Source of the DNA: Arcicella aquatica
Lineage (GTDB): Bacteria; Bacteroidota; Bacteroidia; Cytophagales; Spirosomataceae
Reading direction: 5' to 3'
Assembly: GCF_034928825.1 (NCBI RefSeq)
Contig: NZ_JAYFUL010000009.1
Location: forward strand, 1 to 64,000
DNA length: 64,000 bases
Below are positions 7,684 to 16,029 of this stretch, piece after piece (within the stretch, counting starts at the first letter, position 1; each line of letters starts with the position of its first letter). The notes beneath the pieces were generated by a model, which was not told where the DNA came from, searched no databases, and saw only the letters and a list, made by a program, of their open reading frames with translations. The position numbers were made by a program, and so were the translations under genes.

Positions 7684-8457
7684 TTACTCAAACCTTAAAT
7701 GTTTTACTGATTCGCCAGAGACTGCTAATTCTACCAAAGAATCTATGCCAATTTGTAAGTGTTTTTCTACAAAATTGGTAGTTACTTTTTTATCGCTTTC
7801 TTCCGTTTTTACACCTTCTGGCGTCATTGGGTTATCCGAAACTAATAATAATGCTCCATGAGGAATTTTGTTGGCAAAACCAGCCGTAAAAATAGTCGCG
7901 GTTTCCATATCAATTGCCATGGCACGAATATCTGTCAGGTACTGTTTGAAAGCCTCATCGTGTTCCCATACGCGTCTGTTGGTAGTATATACCAAGCCTG
8001 TCCAGTAATCTAATTCATGTTTTTTAATCATGGATGAAACTGAACGTTGCAAACGGAAAGATGGTAAAGCGGGTACTTCTTTAGGCATATATTCGTCAGA
8101 GGTTCCCTCTCCGCGTACGGCAGCAATCGGTAAAATCAAATCTCCTAAGCCAAGGTTTTTCTTTAAACCGCCACATTTCCCTAAAAACAAAACGGCTTTA
8201 GGCTCAATAGCTGATAGTAAATCCATCACGGTAGCCGCCATCGGTGAACCCATTCCAAAATTGATAATTGTAATGTTGTTTGCAGTAGCAGTTAACATTG
8301 GTCTATCTTTTCCTCTGATTTCCACAGAGAATTGCTCCGAAAACATCGTCACATAGTTACTAAAATTAGTCAGTAAAATATACTGACCAAATTCATCCAG
8401 TTTCATTCCTGTATACCGAGGAAGCCAATTTTCTACTATTTCTTGTTTTGTTTTCAT
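7684..8457 (-). CDS. amn: AMP nucleosidase (short Bacteroidota type)
   Basis: This enzyme splits AMP into adenine and ribose 5-phosphate, trimming the adenylate pool. The 257-residue form lacks the extra N-terminal domain of the roughly 480-residue E. coli enzyme and is usual in Bacteroidota. Visible markers of the nucleoside-phosphorylase fold are INFGMGSPMAATVMDLL, VLFLGKCGGLKKNLGLGD and the ribose-binding acidic motif AIDMETATIF, followed by LLLVSDNPMTPEG. The gene stands alone on the minus strand, divergent from the HsdR-N-like gene with about 100 bp between. Confidence 0.92.
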   Translation of the reverse strand: MKTKQEIVENWLPRYTGMKLDEFGQYILLTNFSNYVTMFSEQFSVEIRGKDRPMLTATANNITIINFGMGSPMAATVMDLLSAIEPKAVLFLGKCGGLKKNLGLGDLILPIAAVRGEGTSDEYMPKEVPALPSFRLQRSVSSMIKKHELDYWTGLVYTTNRRVWEHDEAFKQYLTDIRAMAIDMETATIFTAGFANKIPHGALLLVSDNPMTPEGVKTEESDKKVTTNFVEKHLQIGIDSLVELAVSGESVKHLRFE

Positions 8458-8558
8458 AAATTTGGTTTTAATTTGTGATTAAAAATGAGCGGTTAGTCAA
8501 TTTATTTGTAGCATTGTATTATCCTTAATTTTTTTAAATAAAAACTCAATCCACAATC

Positions 8559-9002
8559 TTGGAAAATCTAAACATCCCATCATACGATTACAAATTAAGG
8601 AAAGTTGATGAAAAAATCTATATATATGATATCCTCAGACGCAAATATATTATGCTAACACCCGAAGAATGGGTTCGACAGCACTTCGTTCATTTCTTAA
8701 TCAACCATTATCAGTATCCTAAAAGTTTAATCAAATTAGAAAGTTCTTTAAAATATAATACGCTACTCAAACGAACAGATATCCAAGTGTTTGACAGAGA
8801 CGGTAAATTAAAGATGATTATCGAGTGTAAGGCTCCCTATATTCCACTTAGTCAACAGGTTTTTAGTCAGGTAGCGGAGTATAACCAAGTATTAAAAGCA
8901 GAATTCCTGACAATTACTAATGGTATGGTATATCATTGTTGTAAAACAGATTGGGAAAATATGAATCTTGAGTTTCTAAAAGATTTACCCTTATTTGTCT
9001 AA
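8559..9002 (+). CDS. Solitary type I restriction R-subunit N-terminal domain protein
   Basis: The 147-residue protein matches the HsdR N-terminal-like nuclease domain. Its core TLLKRTDIQVFDRDGKLKMI followed by IECKA carries the D...ExK signature of PD-(D/E)xK nucleases, with a hydrophobic strand before each acidic residue. No helicase part and no hsdM or hsdS is nearby, so it is not a restriction system by itself; stand-alone copies are common in Bacteroidota. The start is TTG; the first internal ATG would remove the conserved N-terminus (NLNIPSYDYKL). The role is unknown. Confidence 0.8.
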   Translation: MENLNIPSYDYKLRKVDEKIYIYDILRRKYIMLTPEEWVRQHFVHFLINHYQYPKSLIKLESSLKYNTLLKRTDIQVFDRDGKLKMIIECKAPYIPLSQQVFSQVAEYNQVLKAEFLTITNGMVYHCCKTDWENMNLEFLKDLPLFV

Positions 9003-9020
9003 AATTTCATGTTTCTATAA

Positions 9021-9050
9021 TTTCATTCATCATTCACATCACTACCTTTG
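9021..9050 (+). promoter_or_regulatory. Promoter of the PafA-like gene
   Basis: TTTC (9021-9024), an 18-bp spacer and TACCTTTG (9043-9050) match the Bacteroidota promoter form TTTG-N19-TAnnTTTG. Transcription would begin near 9056, after the GTG at 9050, which points to the ATG at 9068 as the true start. Confidence 0.6.
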
Positions 9051-9067
9051 TGAAAAAAACCTTCATC

Positions 9068-10720
9068 ATGGCATCAAAAAATATCTTGTCCATTGTACTT
9101 TTCTTCGCTCTGACAGCTTCTTTTGCTCAGAAACCAAAAACTCAAACAACGTCAGCAACTTTAGCAAAACCCAAATTAGTAGTAGGTATTGTGGTAGACC
9201 AGATGCGTTATGACTACTTATATCGCTATTATGATAAATATAGTGCGGGTGGTTTCAAAAGACTAATGAATGAAGGGTTTAACTGTCGAAACAACCACTA
9301 CGACTATGCTCCAACGGTTACAGCGGCAGGTCATGCAGCTATTTTTACAGGTTCTGTTCCAGCCGTTGATGGTATCGTAGGTAATGAATGGTATGACCAA
9401 AAATATAATCGTTCAGTATATTGTGTGGAGGATTCAACAGTAAAAACTGTAGGGGCAGATTCTAAAGCAGGATTGATGTCTCCTAAAAACTTATTAGTTT
9501 CAACCATTACAGATCAATTGAAAATTGCCAATGCATATCAATCAAAAACGATAGGTATTTCATTGAAAGACAGAGGGGCGATTTTACCAGCAGGGCATAC
9601 AGCGAATGGTGCTTATTGGTTTGATTCTAAAGATGGTTCTTGGATTACCTCTACCTTCTATATGAACGATTTACCACAATGGGCGAAAGATTTTAATGCT
9701 AAAAAAATGCCATTAAAATACATGGCTGAGGGCTGGAAAACTCTTTTGCCAATTGAGCAATATACGGAGAGTTCTGTGGATAATCAACCCTTTGAAAGTA
9801 AATTGGCGGGTGAAACTAGTCCAGTTTTTCCGCATGAATTAGTAGGTAGAGCAGGCGTAAATTTACTAGAAGTACTAAGAACAACGCCTTTTGGAAATAC
9901 CCTGACGAAAGATTTTGCTTTGGCAGCTTTAGCAAATGAGAATCTAGGGAAAGGTGCTAAAACCGACTTTTTAACAGTTAGTTTTTCATCAACAGATTAT
10001 GTAGGGCATTCATTCGGCCCCAACTCAATAGAAGCAGAAGATACTTATTTGAGATTAGACAAGGATATTGCTGAAATCTTAACGACTTTAGATAAAACAC
10101 TTGGTAAGAACAATTATTTAGTATTTTTAAGTGCAGATCATGGCGTAGCGGATATTCCAGGGCTCTGGCAAGCGAATAAATTACCTGCGGGGATATACGA
10201 ACGTTCAAAAGCAACTGCTGAAATAAAAGCGGCGTTGAAAGCAGCTTTTGGCGAAGGCGATTTTATAAAAGCAGAGGAAAATTCTCAATTATATTTGAAT
10301 TATGCTTTGTTAAGTGAAAAGAAATTGTCATTTTCACAAGTATATGAGGTAGTAAGAGAAACTTTGTTGAAACATGACGAAGTAGCCGACGTTGTTGACT
10401 TTCATAATATCGGGAATAGCACTTTACCAGATTATCAGTTGAAATTTCTCAAAAATGGCTACAATACTAAACGTAGTGGTGATATTTCAGTGGTGTTAAA
10501 CCCAAGTTGGTTTAGTGGGTATAAAACTGGGACAACGCATGGTACACAATATAGATACGATACGCACGTACCATTATTATTTTTTGGTTGGGGCGTGAAA
10601 GCTGGAGAAACCACCACAAGAACTAATATCTCTGATATTGCACCAACCGTTGCAGATATATTAAGTATCCTTGAGCCTAATGGCAGTGTTGGAGGAGTAA
10701 TTTTAGGGGTAAAACAATAA
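9068..10720 (+). CDS. pafA: PafA-type secreted alkaline phosphatase
   Basis: This hydrolyses phosphomonoesters in the periplasm or outside the cell. The start at 9068 gives a clean signal peptide (MASKNILSIVLFFALTASFA) and 550 residues. Active-site pieces in order: VVDQMRYDYL (metal Asp), APTVTAAGHAAIFTG (nucleophile Thr), SLKDRGAILPAGH (the Lys-x-Arg pair that distinguishes PafA from PhoA), SSTDYVGHSFG (Asp and His), SADHG (Asp-His), and GTTHGTQYRYDTHVP (last metal His). PafA enzymes are often not repressed by phosphate; I see no Pho box here. Its promoter is described separately. Confidence 0.9.
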   Translation: MASKNILSIVLFFALTASFAQKPKTQTTSATLAKPKLVVGIVVDQMRYDYLYRYYDKYSAGGFKRLMNEGFNCRNNHYDYAPTVTAAGHAAIFTGSVPAVDGIVGNEWYDQKYNRSVYCVEDSTVKTVGADSKAGLMSPKNLLVSTITDQLKIANAYQSKTIGISLKDRGAILPAGHTANGAYWFDSKDGSWITSTFYMNDLPQWAKDFNAKKMPLKYMAEGWKTLLPIEQYTESSVDNQPFESKLAGETSPVFPHELVGRAGVNLLEVLRTTPFGNTLTKDFALAALANENLGKGAKTDFLTVSFSSTDYVGHSFGPNSIEAEDTYLRLDKDIAEILTTLDKTLGKNNYLVFLSADHGVADIPGLWQANKLPAGIYERSKATAEIKAALKAAFGEGDFIKAEENSQLYLNYALLSEKKLSFSQVYEVVRETLLKHDEVADVVDFHNIGNSTLPDYQLKFLKNGYNTKRSGDISVVLNPSWFSGYKTGTTHGTQYRYDTHVPLLFFGWGVKAGETTTRTNISDIAPTVADILSILEPNGSVGGVILGVKQ

Positions 10721-10763
10721 GAAAGGTTTTTGAAATAACAAAATGGCATACTTTTAGTTAGTT

Positions 10764-10771
10764 TAATTTTG
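10764..10771 (+). promoter_or_regulatory. Possible -7 element before ugd
   Basis: TAATTTTG fits TAnnTTTG, 56 bp before the start of ugd. No good TTTG is found 19-20 bp upstream, so support is partial. Confidence 0.35.
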
Positions 10772-10827
10772 TAGAATTTGATTAAAATAAACTAAATTAC
10801 CAATCTAAATAAAAAATACAAAAACGT

Positions 10828-12141
10828 ATGAAGATAGCAGTAGTCGGAACTGGATATGTAGGCTTAGTAACAGGTACTTGTTTTGCAGAGACAGGAAATC
10901 AGGTAGTTTGCGTAGACATCGATGCAAAGAAAGTTGAAAAGATGAAAAATGGCATCATTCCTATTTATGAGCCAGGTCTTGATGTTTTATTTAATAGAAA
11001 TACAGCAGAAGGGCGTTTGAAATTCACGACAGATTTAGCCGAAGGAATCAAGGATGCTAAAGTGATTTTCTTAGCATTACCAACACCTCCAGGTGAAGAT
11101 GGTTCAGCTGATTTAAAGTATATTTTAAAGGTTGCTAATGATTTAGGTCCTATTTTAGATCAATACGTAGTAGTAATTGATAAAAGTACAGTACCAGTAG
11201 GAACAGCAGAGAAAGTACATGCTGCTATTGCTAAAAATGCTTCAACAGATTTGTTTGATGTAGTATCAAATCCAGAATTCTTACGAGAAGGAGTTGCTGT
11301 AGAAGACTTTATGAAACCTGACCGTGTGGTAATCGGAACGAGTTCAGAAAAGGCTAAAGGAGTAATGACAAAATTATATGCTCCATTAGTACGTCAAGGT
11401 AACCCTGTTATTTTCATGGACGAACGTTCAGCAGAAATGACTAAATATGCAGCCAATGCATTCTTGGCAACTAAGATTACGTTTATGAACGAAATTGCTA
11501 ACCTATGCGAAAAGGTAGGAGCAAACGTAGATGATATTCGTAGAGGAATTGGTACTGATTCAAGAATTGGTAAGCGTTTCTTATTCGCAGGAATTGGTTA
11601 CGGCGGAAGCTGTTTTCCTAAAGACGTTCAGGCTTTAGAGAAAACTTCAAAAGACTCTGGTTATGACTTTCAAATATTGAAAGCCGTAATGACTGTAAAT
11701 GAAGACCAAAAGACGAGATTAATACCGCATATCAAAGCACATTTTGGTGGAGATTTGAAAGGGAAAGTATTTGGGATGTGGGGCTTAGCCTTTAAACCAT
11801 ATACTGATGATATTCGTGAAGCGCCAGCTTTGTACAACATCGAAGAATTGTTAGCAGAAGGAGCTATCATCAAAGCCTTTGACCCAGAAGCAATGGAGAA
11901 CGTGAAGGGAGTAATTGGTGATACGATTACTTATACAAAAGGTCCTTATGAAGCTATCAAAGATGTGGATGCGTTATTGATTATGACAGAATGGCCACAG
12001 TTCCGTACACCAGAATTTGAGATAATGGAAGTGTTGTTGAAGAATAAAGTAATCTTCGATGGTCGTAATTTATATGAATTAGACCAAATGAAAGAATTAG
12101 GATATACTTATTATTCAATTGGTAGAGATACAGTCAAATAA
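10828..12141 (+). CDS. ugd: UDP-glucose 6-dehydrogenase
   Basis: It oxidises UDP-glucose twice with NAD to UDP-glucuronate in the cytoplasm. The 437-residue sequence has the N-terminal Rossmann loop VVGTGYVGLVTGTCFAE, the central FLREGVAVEDFMKPDRVVIG, the catalytic cysteine in GGSCFPKDVQAL, and the C-terminal GLAFKPYTDDIREAPA. Length is normal. It is followed after 101 bp by a UDP-glucuronate decarboxylase, so the pair should supply UDP-xylose for surface polysaccharide. A family-B hairpin repeat sits in the gap between them. Confidence 0.96.
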   Translation: MKIAVVGTGYVGLVTGTCFAETGNQVVCVDIDAKKVEKMKNGIIPIYEPGLDVLFNRNTAEGRLKFTTDLAEGIKDAKVIFLALPTPPGEDGSADLKYILKVANDLGPILDQYVVVIDKSTVPVGTAEKVHAAIAKNASTDLFDVVSNPEFLREGVAVEDFMKPDRVVIGTSSEKAKGVMTKLYAPLVRQGNPVIFMDERSAEMTKYAANAFLATKITFMNEIANLCEKVGANVDDIRRGIGTDSRIGKRFLFAGIGYGGSCFPKDVQALEKTSKDSGYDFQILKAVMTVNEDQKTRLIPHIKAHFGGDLKGKVFGMWGLAFKPYTDDIREAPALYNIEELLAEGAIIKAFDPEAMENVKGVIGDTITYTKGPYEAIKDVDALLIMTEWPQFRTPEFEIMEVLLKNKVIFDGRNLYELDQMKELGYTYYSIGRDTVK

Positions 12142-12158
12142 TTGTGATTGAGTGAGTT

Positions 12159-12212
12159 GTGATTGAGTGATTTTTATACAAAGCATTAGTTTTTAAAAAA
12201 TCACTCAATCAC
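12159..12212. repeat. Hairpin repeat of the GATTGAGTGA family, copy B
   Basis: Arms 12159-12175 and 12196-12212 are perfect 17-bp complements (GTGATTGAGTGATTTTT) with a 20-nt loop. A further GTGATTGAGTGA stands at 12144-12155 and ACTAATTCACAAATCACTAA follows. It lies between ugd and the decarboxylase gene on the same strand, so it cannot be a full terminator if they are co-transcribed. Confidence 0.75.
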
Positions 12213-12242
12213 TAATTCACAAATCACTAACTATATAAAAAC

Positions 12243-13223
12243 ATGAAACGAGTATTAATAACAGGAGGAGCAGGCTTTTTGGGTTCACACCTTTGTGATA
12301 GATTTATCAAAGAAGGATTCCATGTAATAGCGATGGATAATTTGATTACAGGTGATTTGAAGAATATCGAACACTTATTCAAATTGCCGAATTTTGAATT
12401 TTATCACCATGATGTTTCTAAATTTATCCACGTTCCGGGTGAATTAGATTATATCCTTCACTTTGCCTCACCAGCCTCTCCGATTGACTATTTGAAAATT
12501 CCAATTCAAACCCTAAAGGTAGGTTCATTAGGTATTCATAATTGTTTAGGATTAGCCAGAGTAAAGAATGCAAGAGTATTGATTGCTTCAACTTCAGAAG
12601 TTTATGGAGACCCAACGGTTCACCCACAACCAGAAGAGTATTGGGGAAATGTAAATCCAGTTGGCCCTCGTGGTGTTTATGACGAAGCGAAACGTTTCCA
12701 AGAAGCAATGACGATGGCATATCATACTTTCCACGGTTTAGAGACAAGAATTGTTAGAATCTTTAATACTTATGGCCCAAGAATGAGACTGAATGATGGA
12801 CGTGTATTGCCTGCATTCATCGGTCAAGCTTTAAGAGGCGAAGATTTAACGATGTTTGGAGATGGTTCACAGACAAGAGCATTCTGTTATGTAGATGACT
12901 TGGTTGAAGGTATCTATCGTTTGTTATTGAGTGATTATGCACAACCAGTAAATATTGGTAATCCAGATGAAATCACTATCAAAGAATTCGGAGAAGAAAT
13001 TATCAAATTAACAGGAACAGAGCAAAAGTTAATCTCATTACCATTACCAACAGACGACCCTAAGCAACGTAAACCAGATATTACCAAAGCAAAGGCTATT
13101 TTAGGTTGGGAACCGAAAGTGAGTCGTTCAGAAGGCTTGAAGATTACCTATGAATATTTCAAATCTTTATCGAAAGAGGATTTATTCAAAATGGCAAATC
13201 ATAGAGAGTTTGAAAAGAAATAA
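12243..13223 (+). CDS. UDP-glucuronate decarboxylase (UDP-xylose synthase)
   Basis: A 326-residue extended SDR enzyme converting UDP-glucuronate to UDP-xylose with bound NAD. Markers: ITGGAGFLGSHLCDR (nucleotide loop), HFASPASPIDY, STSEVYGDP, and the catalytic YDEAKR (Tyr-xxx-Lys), then IFNTYGPRM and FCYVDDLVEG. The SPASP and YGDP signatures fit UXS rather than a 4,6-dehydratase. It works directly after ugd. Its stop codon lies 5 bp before a 254-bp inverted-repeat element. Confidence 0.93.
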   Translation: MKRVLITGGAGFLGSHLCDRFIKEGFHVIAMDNLITGDLKNIEHLFKLPNFEFYHHDVSKFIHVPGELDYILHFASPASPIDYLKIPIQTLKVGSLGIHNCLGLARVKNARVLIASTSEVYGDPTVHPQPEEYWGNVNPVGPRGVYDEAKRFQEAMTMAYHTFHGLETRIVRIFNTYGPRMRLNDGRVLPAFIGQALRGEDLTMFGDGSQTRAFCYVDDLVEGIYRLLLSDYAQPVNIGNPDEITIKEFGEEIIKLTGTEQKLISLPLPTDDPKQRKPDITKAKAILGWEPKVSRSEGLKITYEYFKSLSKEDLFKMANHREFEKK

Positions 13224-13227
13224 ACAT

Positions 13228-13481
13228 AAACATGAGTCATCCCGAATTTTAAAATCATAAAAAAGCGGTCTAAATTAGTTTTTAGACCGCTTTTTTATGA
13301 TTGATGGGCAACGAATTCCTACTGTTTGAGCGGAGCGAGTTTAGGAATTCTTGATTTTCTTTTGTTACTTTTCTTTCATCAAGGAAAGAAAAGTAAGGAC
13401 TAGACGATAATTAAGTAGAAAACCTCACAAATTGTCTCCAAAACACACAATTTTAGGAAAAATTTGGGATGACTCATGTTT
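13228..13481. mobile_element. MITE-like terminator-bearing element, copy 1
   Basis: A 254-bp non-coding element bounded by 23-bp terminal inverted repeats (AAACATGAGTCATCCC at 13228-13243; complement at 13466-13481; 22 of 23 match over the full length). Inside are three hairpins: a perfect 22-bp stem (13253-13274 with 13281-13302); a 9-bp GAATTCCTA stem (13313-13321 with 13342-13350); and a 13-bp stem (13365-13377 with 13384-13396) closed by loop ATCAAG. It fills the whole gap between two convergent genes, starting 5 bp after one stop and ending 1 bp before the other. A second copy lies inverted at 47636-47909. No clear target duplication. Confidence 0.8.
13253..13302. terminator. Bidirectional terminator hairpin inside element copy 1
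   Basis: A perfect 22-bp stem with six A on one side and six T on the other and a 6-nt loop. It reads as a GC-capped terminator on both strands, serving the UXS gene and fabH. Confidence 0.85.
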
Positions 13482-13482
13482 A

Positions 13483-14487
13483 TTACCATCTAATCAAAGC
13501 TGACCCCCACGTAAAGCCACTTCCAAAAGCAGCCAGACAAATTAAATCTCCATCCTTTACTCGCCCAGTTTCCCATGCTTCGCAAAGGGCTATTGGAATA
13601 GAAGCGGCGGTAGTATTGCCATACTTTTGAATATTGTTCATTACTTTATCTTCCGAAAGTCCCATTTGTTGGCGAACATATTCCGAAATTCTTAAATTAG
13701 CCTGATGCGGTACTAATAAATCTATCTGGTCTGGTTGAAGTCCATTTTTATCTAAGGCCTCGCGTATTACTTCTGGAAAACGCACAATAGCATGCTTGAA
13801 AACAGCATTACCGTTCATGATAACATCACCAGAGTTTTTGTCTTTCACTAGATTATCAAAGAATCTGCCCCCACTGCTACTACTACTAGGTTCTTTTACA
13901 TATAAATCCTCAGCATATCTGCCATCTGCGTGCAAATGCGTTGAAAGTATTCTATGGTTTTCATCTTGAGTTGCTTGTAATACTACCGCACCCGCTCCAT
14001 CTCCAAAAATTACTGCCACCCCTCTACCTTCGTTAGTTGGGTTCAAGAAAGTAGATTGCACCTCAGCACCAATCACCAAGATGTTTTTATACATTCCTGA
14101 GCGAATGAATTGATCAGCAGTTGATAATGCATAAATGAACCCCGAACATTGGTCGCGGATGTCTAATACCCCTACACCTTGTATGCCTAATTCTCTTTGC
14201 ATCACAAACCCAGGACCTGGGAAATAATAATCGGGTGTGATGGTAGCATACACAATAAAGTCAATATCTTCTGGTGTAATTCCAGCGCGTTCTATCGCGA
14301 TTTTGGCTGCTTCGGTGGCCATTGAAGCATTGGTATCTTTGCCAGCTGTAAAATATCTACGTTCTTTAATACCAGTACGTTCGGTAATCCAAGCGTCGGA
14401 GGTGTCCATTAAAGTTTCTAAATATTGATTGCTGATAATATTTTCAGGTACGTAATGTCCGATACCTACGATTCTTGAGTAAAGCAT
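13483..14487 (-). CDS. fabH: 3-oxoacyl-ACP synthase III
   Basis: FabH starts fatty-acid synthesis by condensing acetyl-CoA (or a branched acyl-CoA) with malonyl-ACP. The 334-residue sequence has the catalytic triad: Cys114 in DQCSGFIYALS, His in LLVPHQANLRI, and Asn in YGNTTAASIPIAL. Residues GSGFTWGSALIRW end the protein as usual. No fatty-acid genes flank it. A -7-like TAATTTTG on the minus strand (14510-14517) would give a leader of about 20 nt. The gene ends against the MITE-like element. Confidence 0.95.
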   Translation of the reverse strand: MLYSRIVGIGHYVPENIISNQYLETLMDTSDAWITERTGIKERRYFTAGKDTNASMATEAAKIAIERAGITPEDIDFIVYATITPDYYFPGPGFVMQRELGIQGVGVLDIRDQCSGFIYALSTADQFIRSGMYKNILVIGAEVQSTFLNPTNEGRGVAVIFGDGAGAVVLQATQDENHRILSTHLHADGRYAEDLYVKEPSSSSSGGRFFDNLVKDKNSGDVIMNGNAVFKHAIVRFPEVIREALDKNGLQPDQIDLLVPHQANLRISEYVRQQMGLSEDKVMNNIQKYGNTTAASIPIALCEAWETGRVKDGDLICLAAFGSGFTWGSALIRW

Positions 14488-14593
14488 AAAGAAATTTTTA
14501 AATACAAAACAAAATTATGAATTTTCGTGAAAATATTAGATTATTTCCGGAAAATGAATTGATGTTTTAATAAAAGCAAATATGATGCCCAAT

Positions 14594-14628
14594 AAAAAAG
14601 TGTCACCTAAGTTTTGCTTAAATGACAC
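14594..14628 (-). terminator. Terminator after the A-type Fe-S carrier gene
   Basis: On the minus strand GTGTCA...TGACAC (ends at 14600-14605 and 14623-14628) with an inner TAAG/CTTA stem is followed by six T. It ends the minus-strand transcript of the HesB/IscA gene. Confidence 0.75.
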
Positions 14629-14653
14629 TCTGTTATAAAAGTCTAAACAATAA

Positions 14654-14980
14654 TTAAACTGAAAAACTTTCGCCACATCCGCAAGTACGGGTAGCATTCG
14701 GGTTTTTGAATTGAAAACCTTTACCGTTCAAGCCGTCTGAAAAGTCAAGCTCTGTACCTGCTAAGTATAAAATTGATTTTTTATCAACCATGATTTTTAC
14801 ACCTTTATCTTCAAACACCATATCAGTAGTTTGCGGTTGAGAAGCAAAATCAAGATTATACATTAATCCAGAACATCCTCCGCCTTCCACAGCTACTCTA
14901 ACGTTAAAGTCGCTCGTAAGTCCTTCTTTCTGACGCAATTCTATGATTTTGTTAGCTGCTATTTCTGTGATGGTTACCAT
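14654..14980 (-). CDS. A-type iron-sulfur carrier (HesB/IscA/SufA family)
   Basis: I start at 14980 (MVTITEIAANKIIELRQKEG); a longer reading would overlap ctlX and adds residues unlike the family. The 108-residue protein has the three cluster-binding cysteines, one in GGGCSGLMYNLDF and two in TCGCGESF. It accepts Fe-S clusters from a scaffold and passes them to apoproteins. It lies 107 bp downstream of ctlX and some 2.9 kb from sufC, so it is not in the suf transcript here. Confidence 0.92.
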   Translation of the reverse strand: MVTITEIAANKIIELRQKEGLTSDFNVRVAVEGGGCSGLMYNLDFASQPQTTDMVFEDKGVKIMVDKKSILYLAGTELDFSDGLNGKGFQFKNPNATRTCGCGESFSV

Positions 14981-15087
14981 ATCTTTATGAAAATTATTTC
15001 CTATTTTAATCTTTATAACGGCAAAGTTAATCGGAAAGTTCATAGAAAGTACGCTGTATTGAATCCAATTTTGGGATAAAATATAAT

Positions 15088-16017
15088 TTATTTCACAGGT
15101 AAATGTACTTCTGCCATCATACAACGAGCAGACCCTCCGCCATTTCCTTCTATCATCGATAAGTCAAAATGGTGAATAGTGGTATAATCTTCAAGCGTAG
15201 CAATTTGCTTAGGCGTTAATGAATAATAAGCTGCATCAGACATTACTAAAATTTTGTCCCCTTGCAAACTCCTTATTTCCAGCATATTACCAGCAAAGTT
15301 ATTCATCTGTTCCAATGATATTTCTATGATTCTTTTACCATGTTGTTCTAAGGCATTTCGTAAAGTAAGTCGCTCATCTAAATTTTTGATAGCATCTAAA
15401 CACACCACAGAAAACATATCACCTACACACATCAATACATTGGTATGATAAATCTGCTTTCCATTGCCATCTACCGCTTCAAAAGACACTATTGTATAAT
15501 TCGTTTTAGCACTAAATTCTGACAATACATCCTGATTGGTTCTAGGCGAAATACAGGCATAAGTAATCTTATTCTTGCGGTCGAGTACCATCGAGCCTGT
15601 TCCTTCCAAGAATTTATTATCCTTTTCAAAAGAAGATAAATCGATTCTTTTATTCACATAAAATCTCTCTTGAAGGCTATCGATAATATCCTGTCTGCGT
15701 TCTAAACGTCTGTTTTCAGCCTGCATTGGATAGAGGATAACTGTTCCATCATTATGAAATGAAATCCAGTTATTAGGGAAAATAGAATCAGGCGTGTGTG
15801 GGCTTGCAGTATCCTCAATAACGATGATATCTACACCAGCTTTGCGGAGCTGTGCCACCATTTCGTCAAATTCTTTCAGGGCAATTTCTTGTGAAGTTGC
15901 TTGTGTTTCTTTGCCAAAAGCTTGGTTTTGAAAAGCATTGGATGTGGCAGTTTGTTCATTAAAACCAAAACGAACAGGACGAATCATTAAAATATGAGCA
16001 GTAGTCTGATTTTGCAT
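15088..16017 (-). CDS. ctlX: Citrulline hydrolase-type protein CtlX
   Basis: A 309-residue member of the guanidino-group-modifying (arginine deiminase-like) superfamily. Markers: PDSIFPNNWISFH, LEGTGSMVLDR, YHTNVLMCVGD (catalytic His) and the terminal catalytic cysteine in GNGGGSARCMMAEV. CtlX proteins are assigned citrulline use; with the deiminase 12 bp upstream this would take arginine to citrulline and on to ornithine and ammonia. Substrate is inferred from family and neighbour. Confidence 0.85.
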   Translation of the reverse strand: MQNQTTAHILMIRPVRFGFNEQTATSNAFQNQAFGKETQATSQEIALKEFDEMVAQLRKAGVDIIVIEDTASPHTPDSIFPNNWISFHNDGTVILYPMQAENRRLERRQDIIDSLQERFYVNKRIDLSSFEKDNKFLEGTGSMVLDRKNKITYACISPRTNQDVLSEFSAKTNYTIVSFEAVDGNGKQIYHTNVLMCVGDMFSVVCLDAIKNLDERLTLRNALEQHGKRIIEISLEQMNNFAGNMLEIRSLQGDKILVMSDAAYYSLTPKQIATLEDYTTIHHFDLSMIEGNGGGSARCMMAEVHLPVK

Positions 16018-16029
16018 GGCTTAATAAAT

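Noticed and set aside
13227..13482. TA target-site duplication around element copy 1
   Set aside because: TA flanks copy 1 if the ends are moved in by one base, but copy 2 has no matching flanks, so it is probably chance.
14981..15124. Longer N-terminus for the A-type Fe-S carrier
   Set aside because: It overlaps ctlX, and the family begins at the MVTITEIAANKI start.
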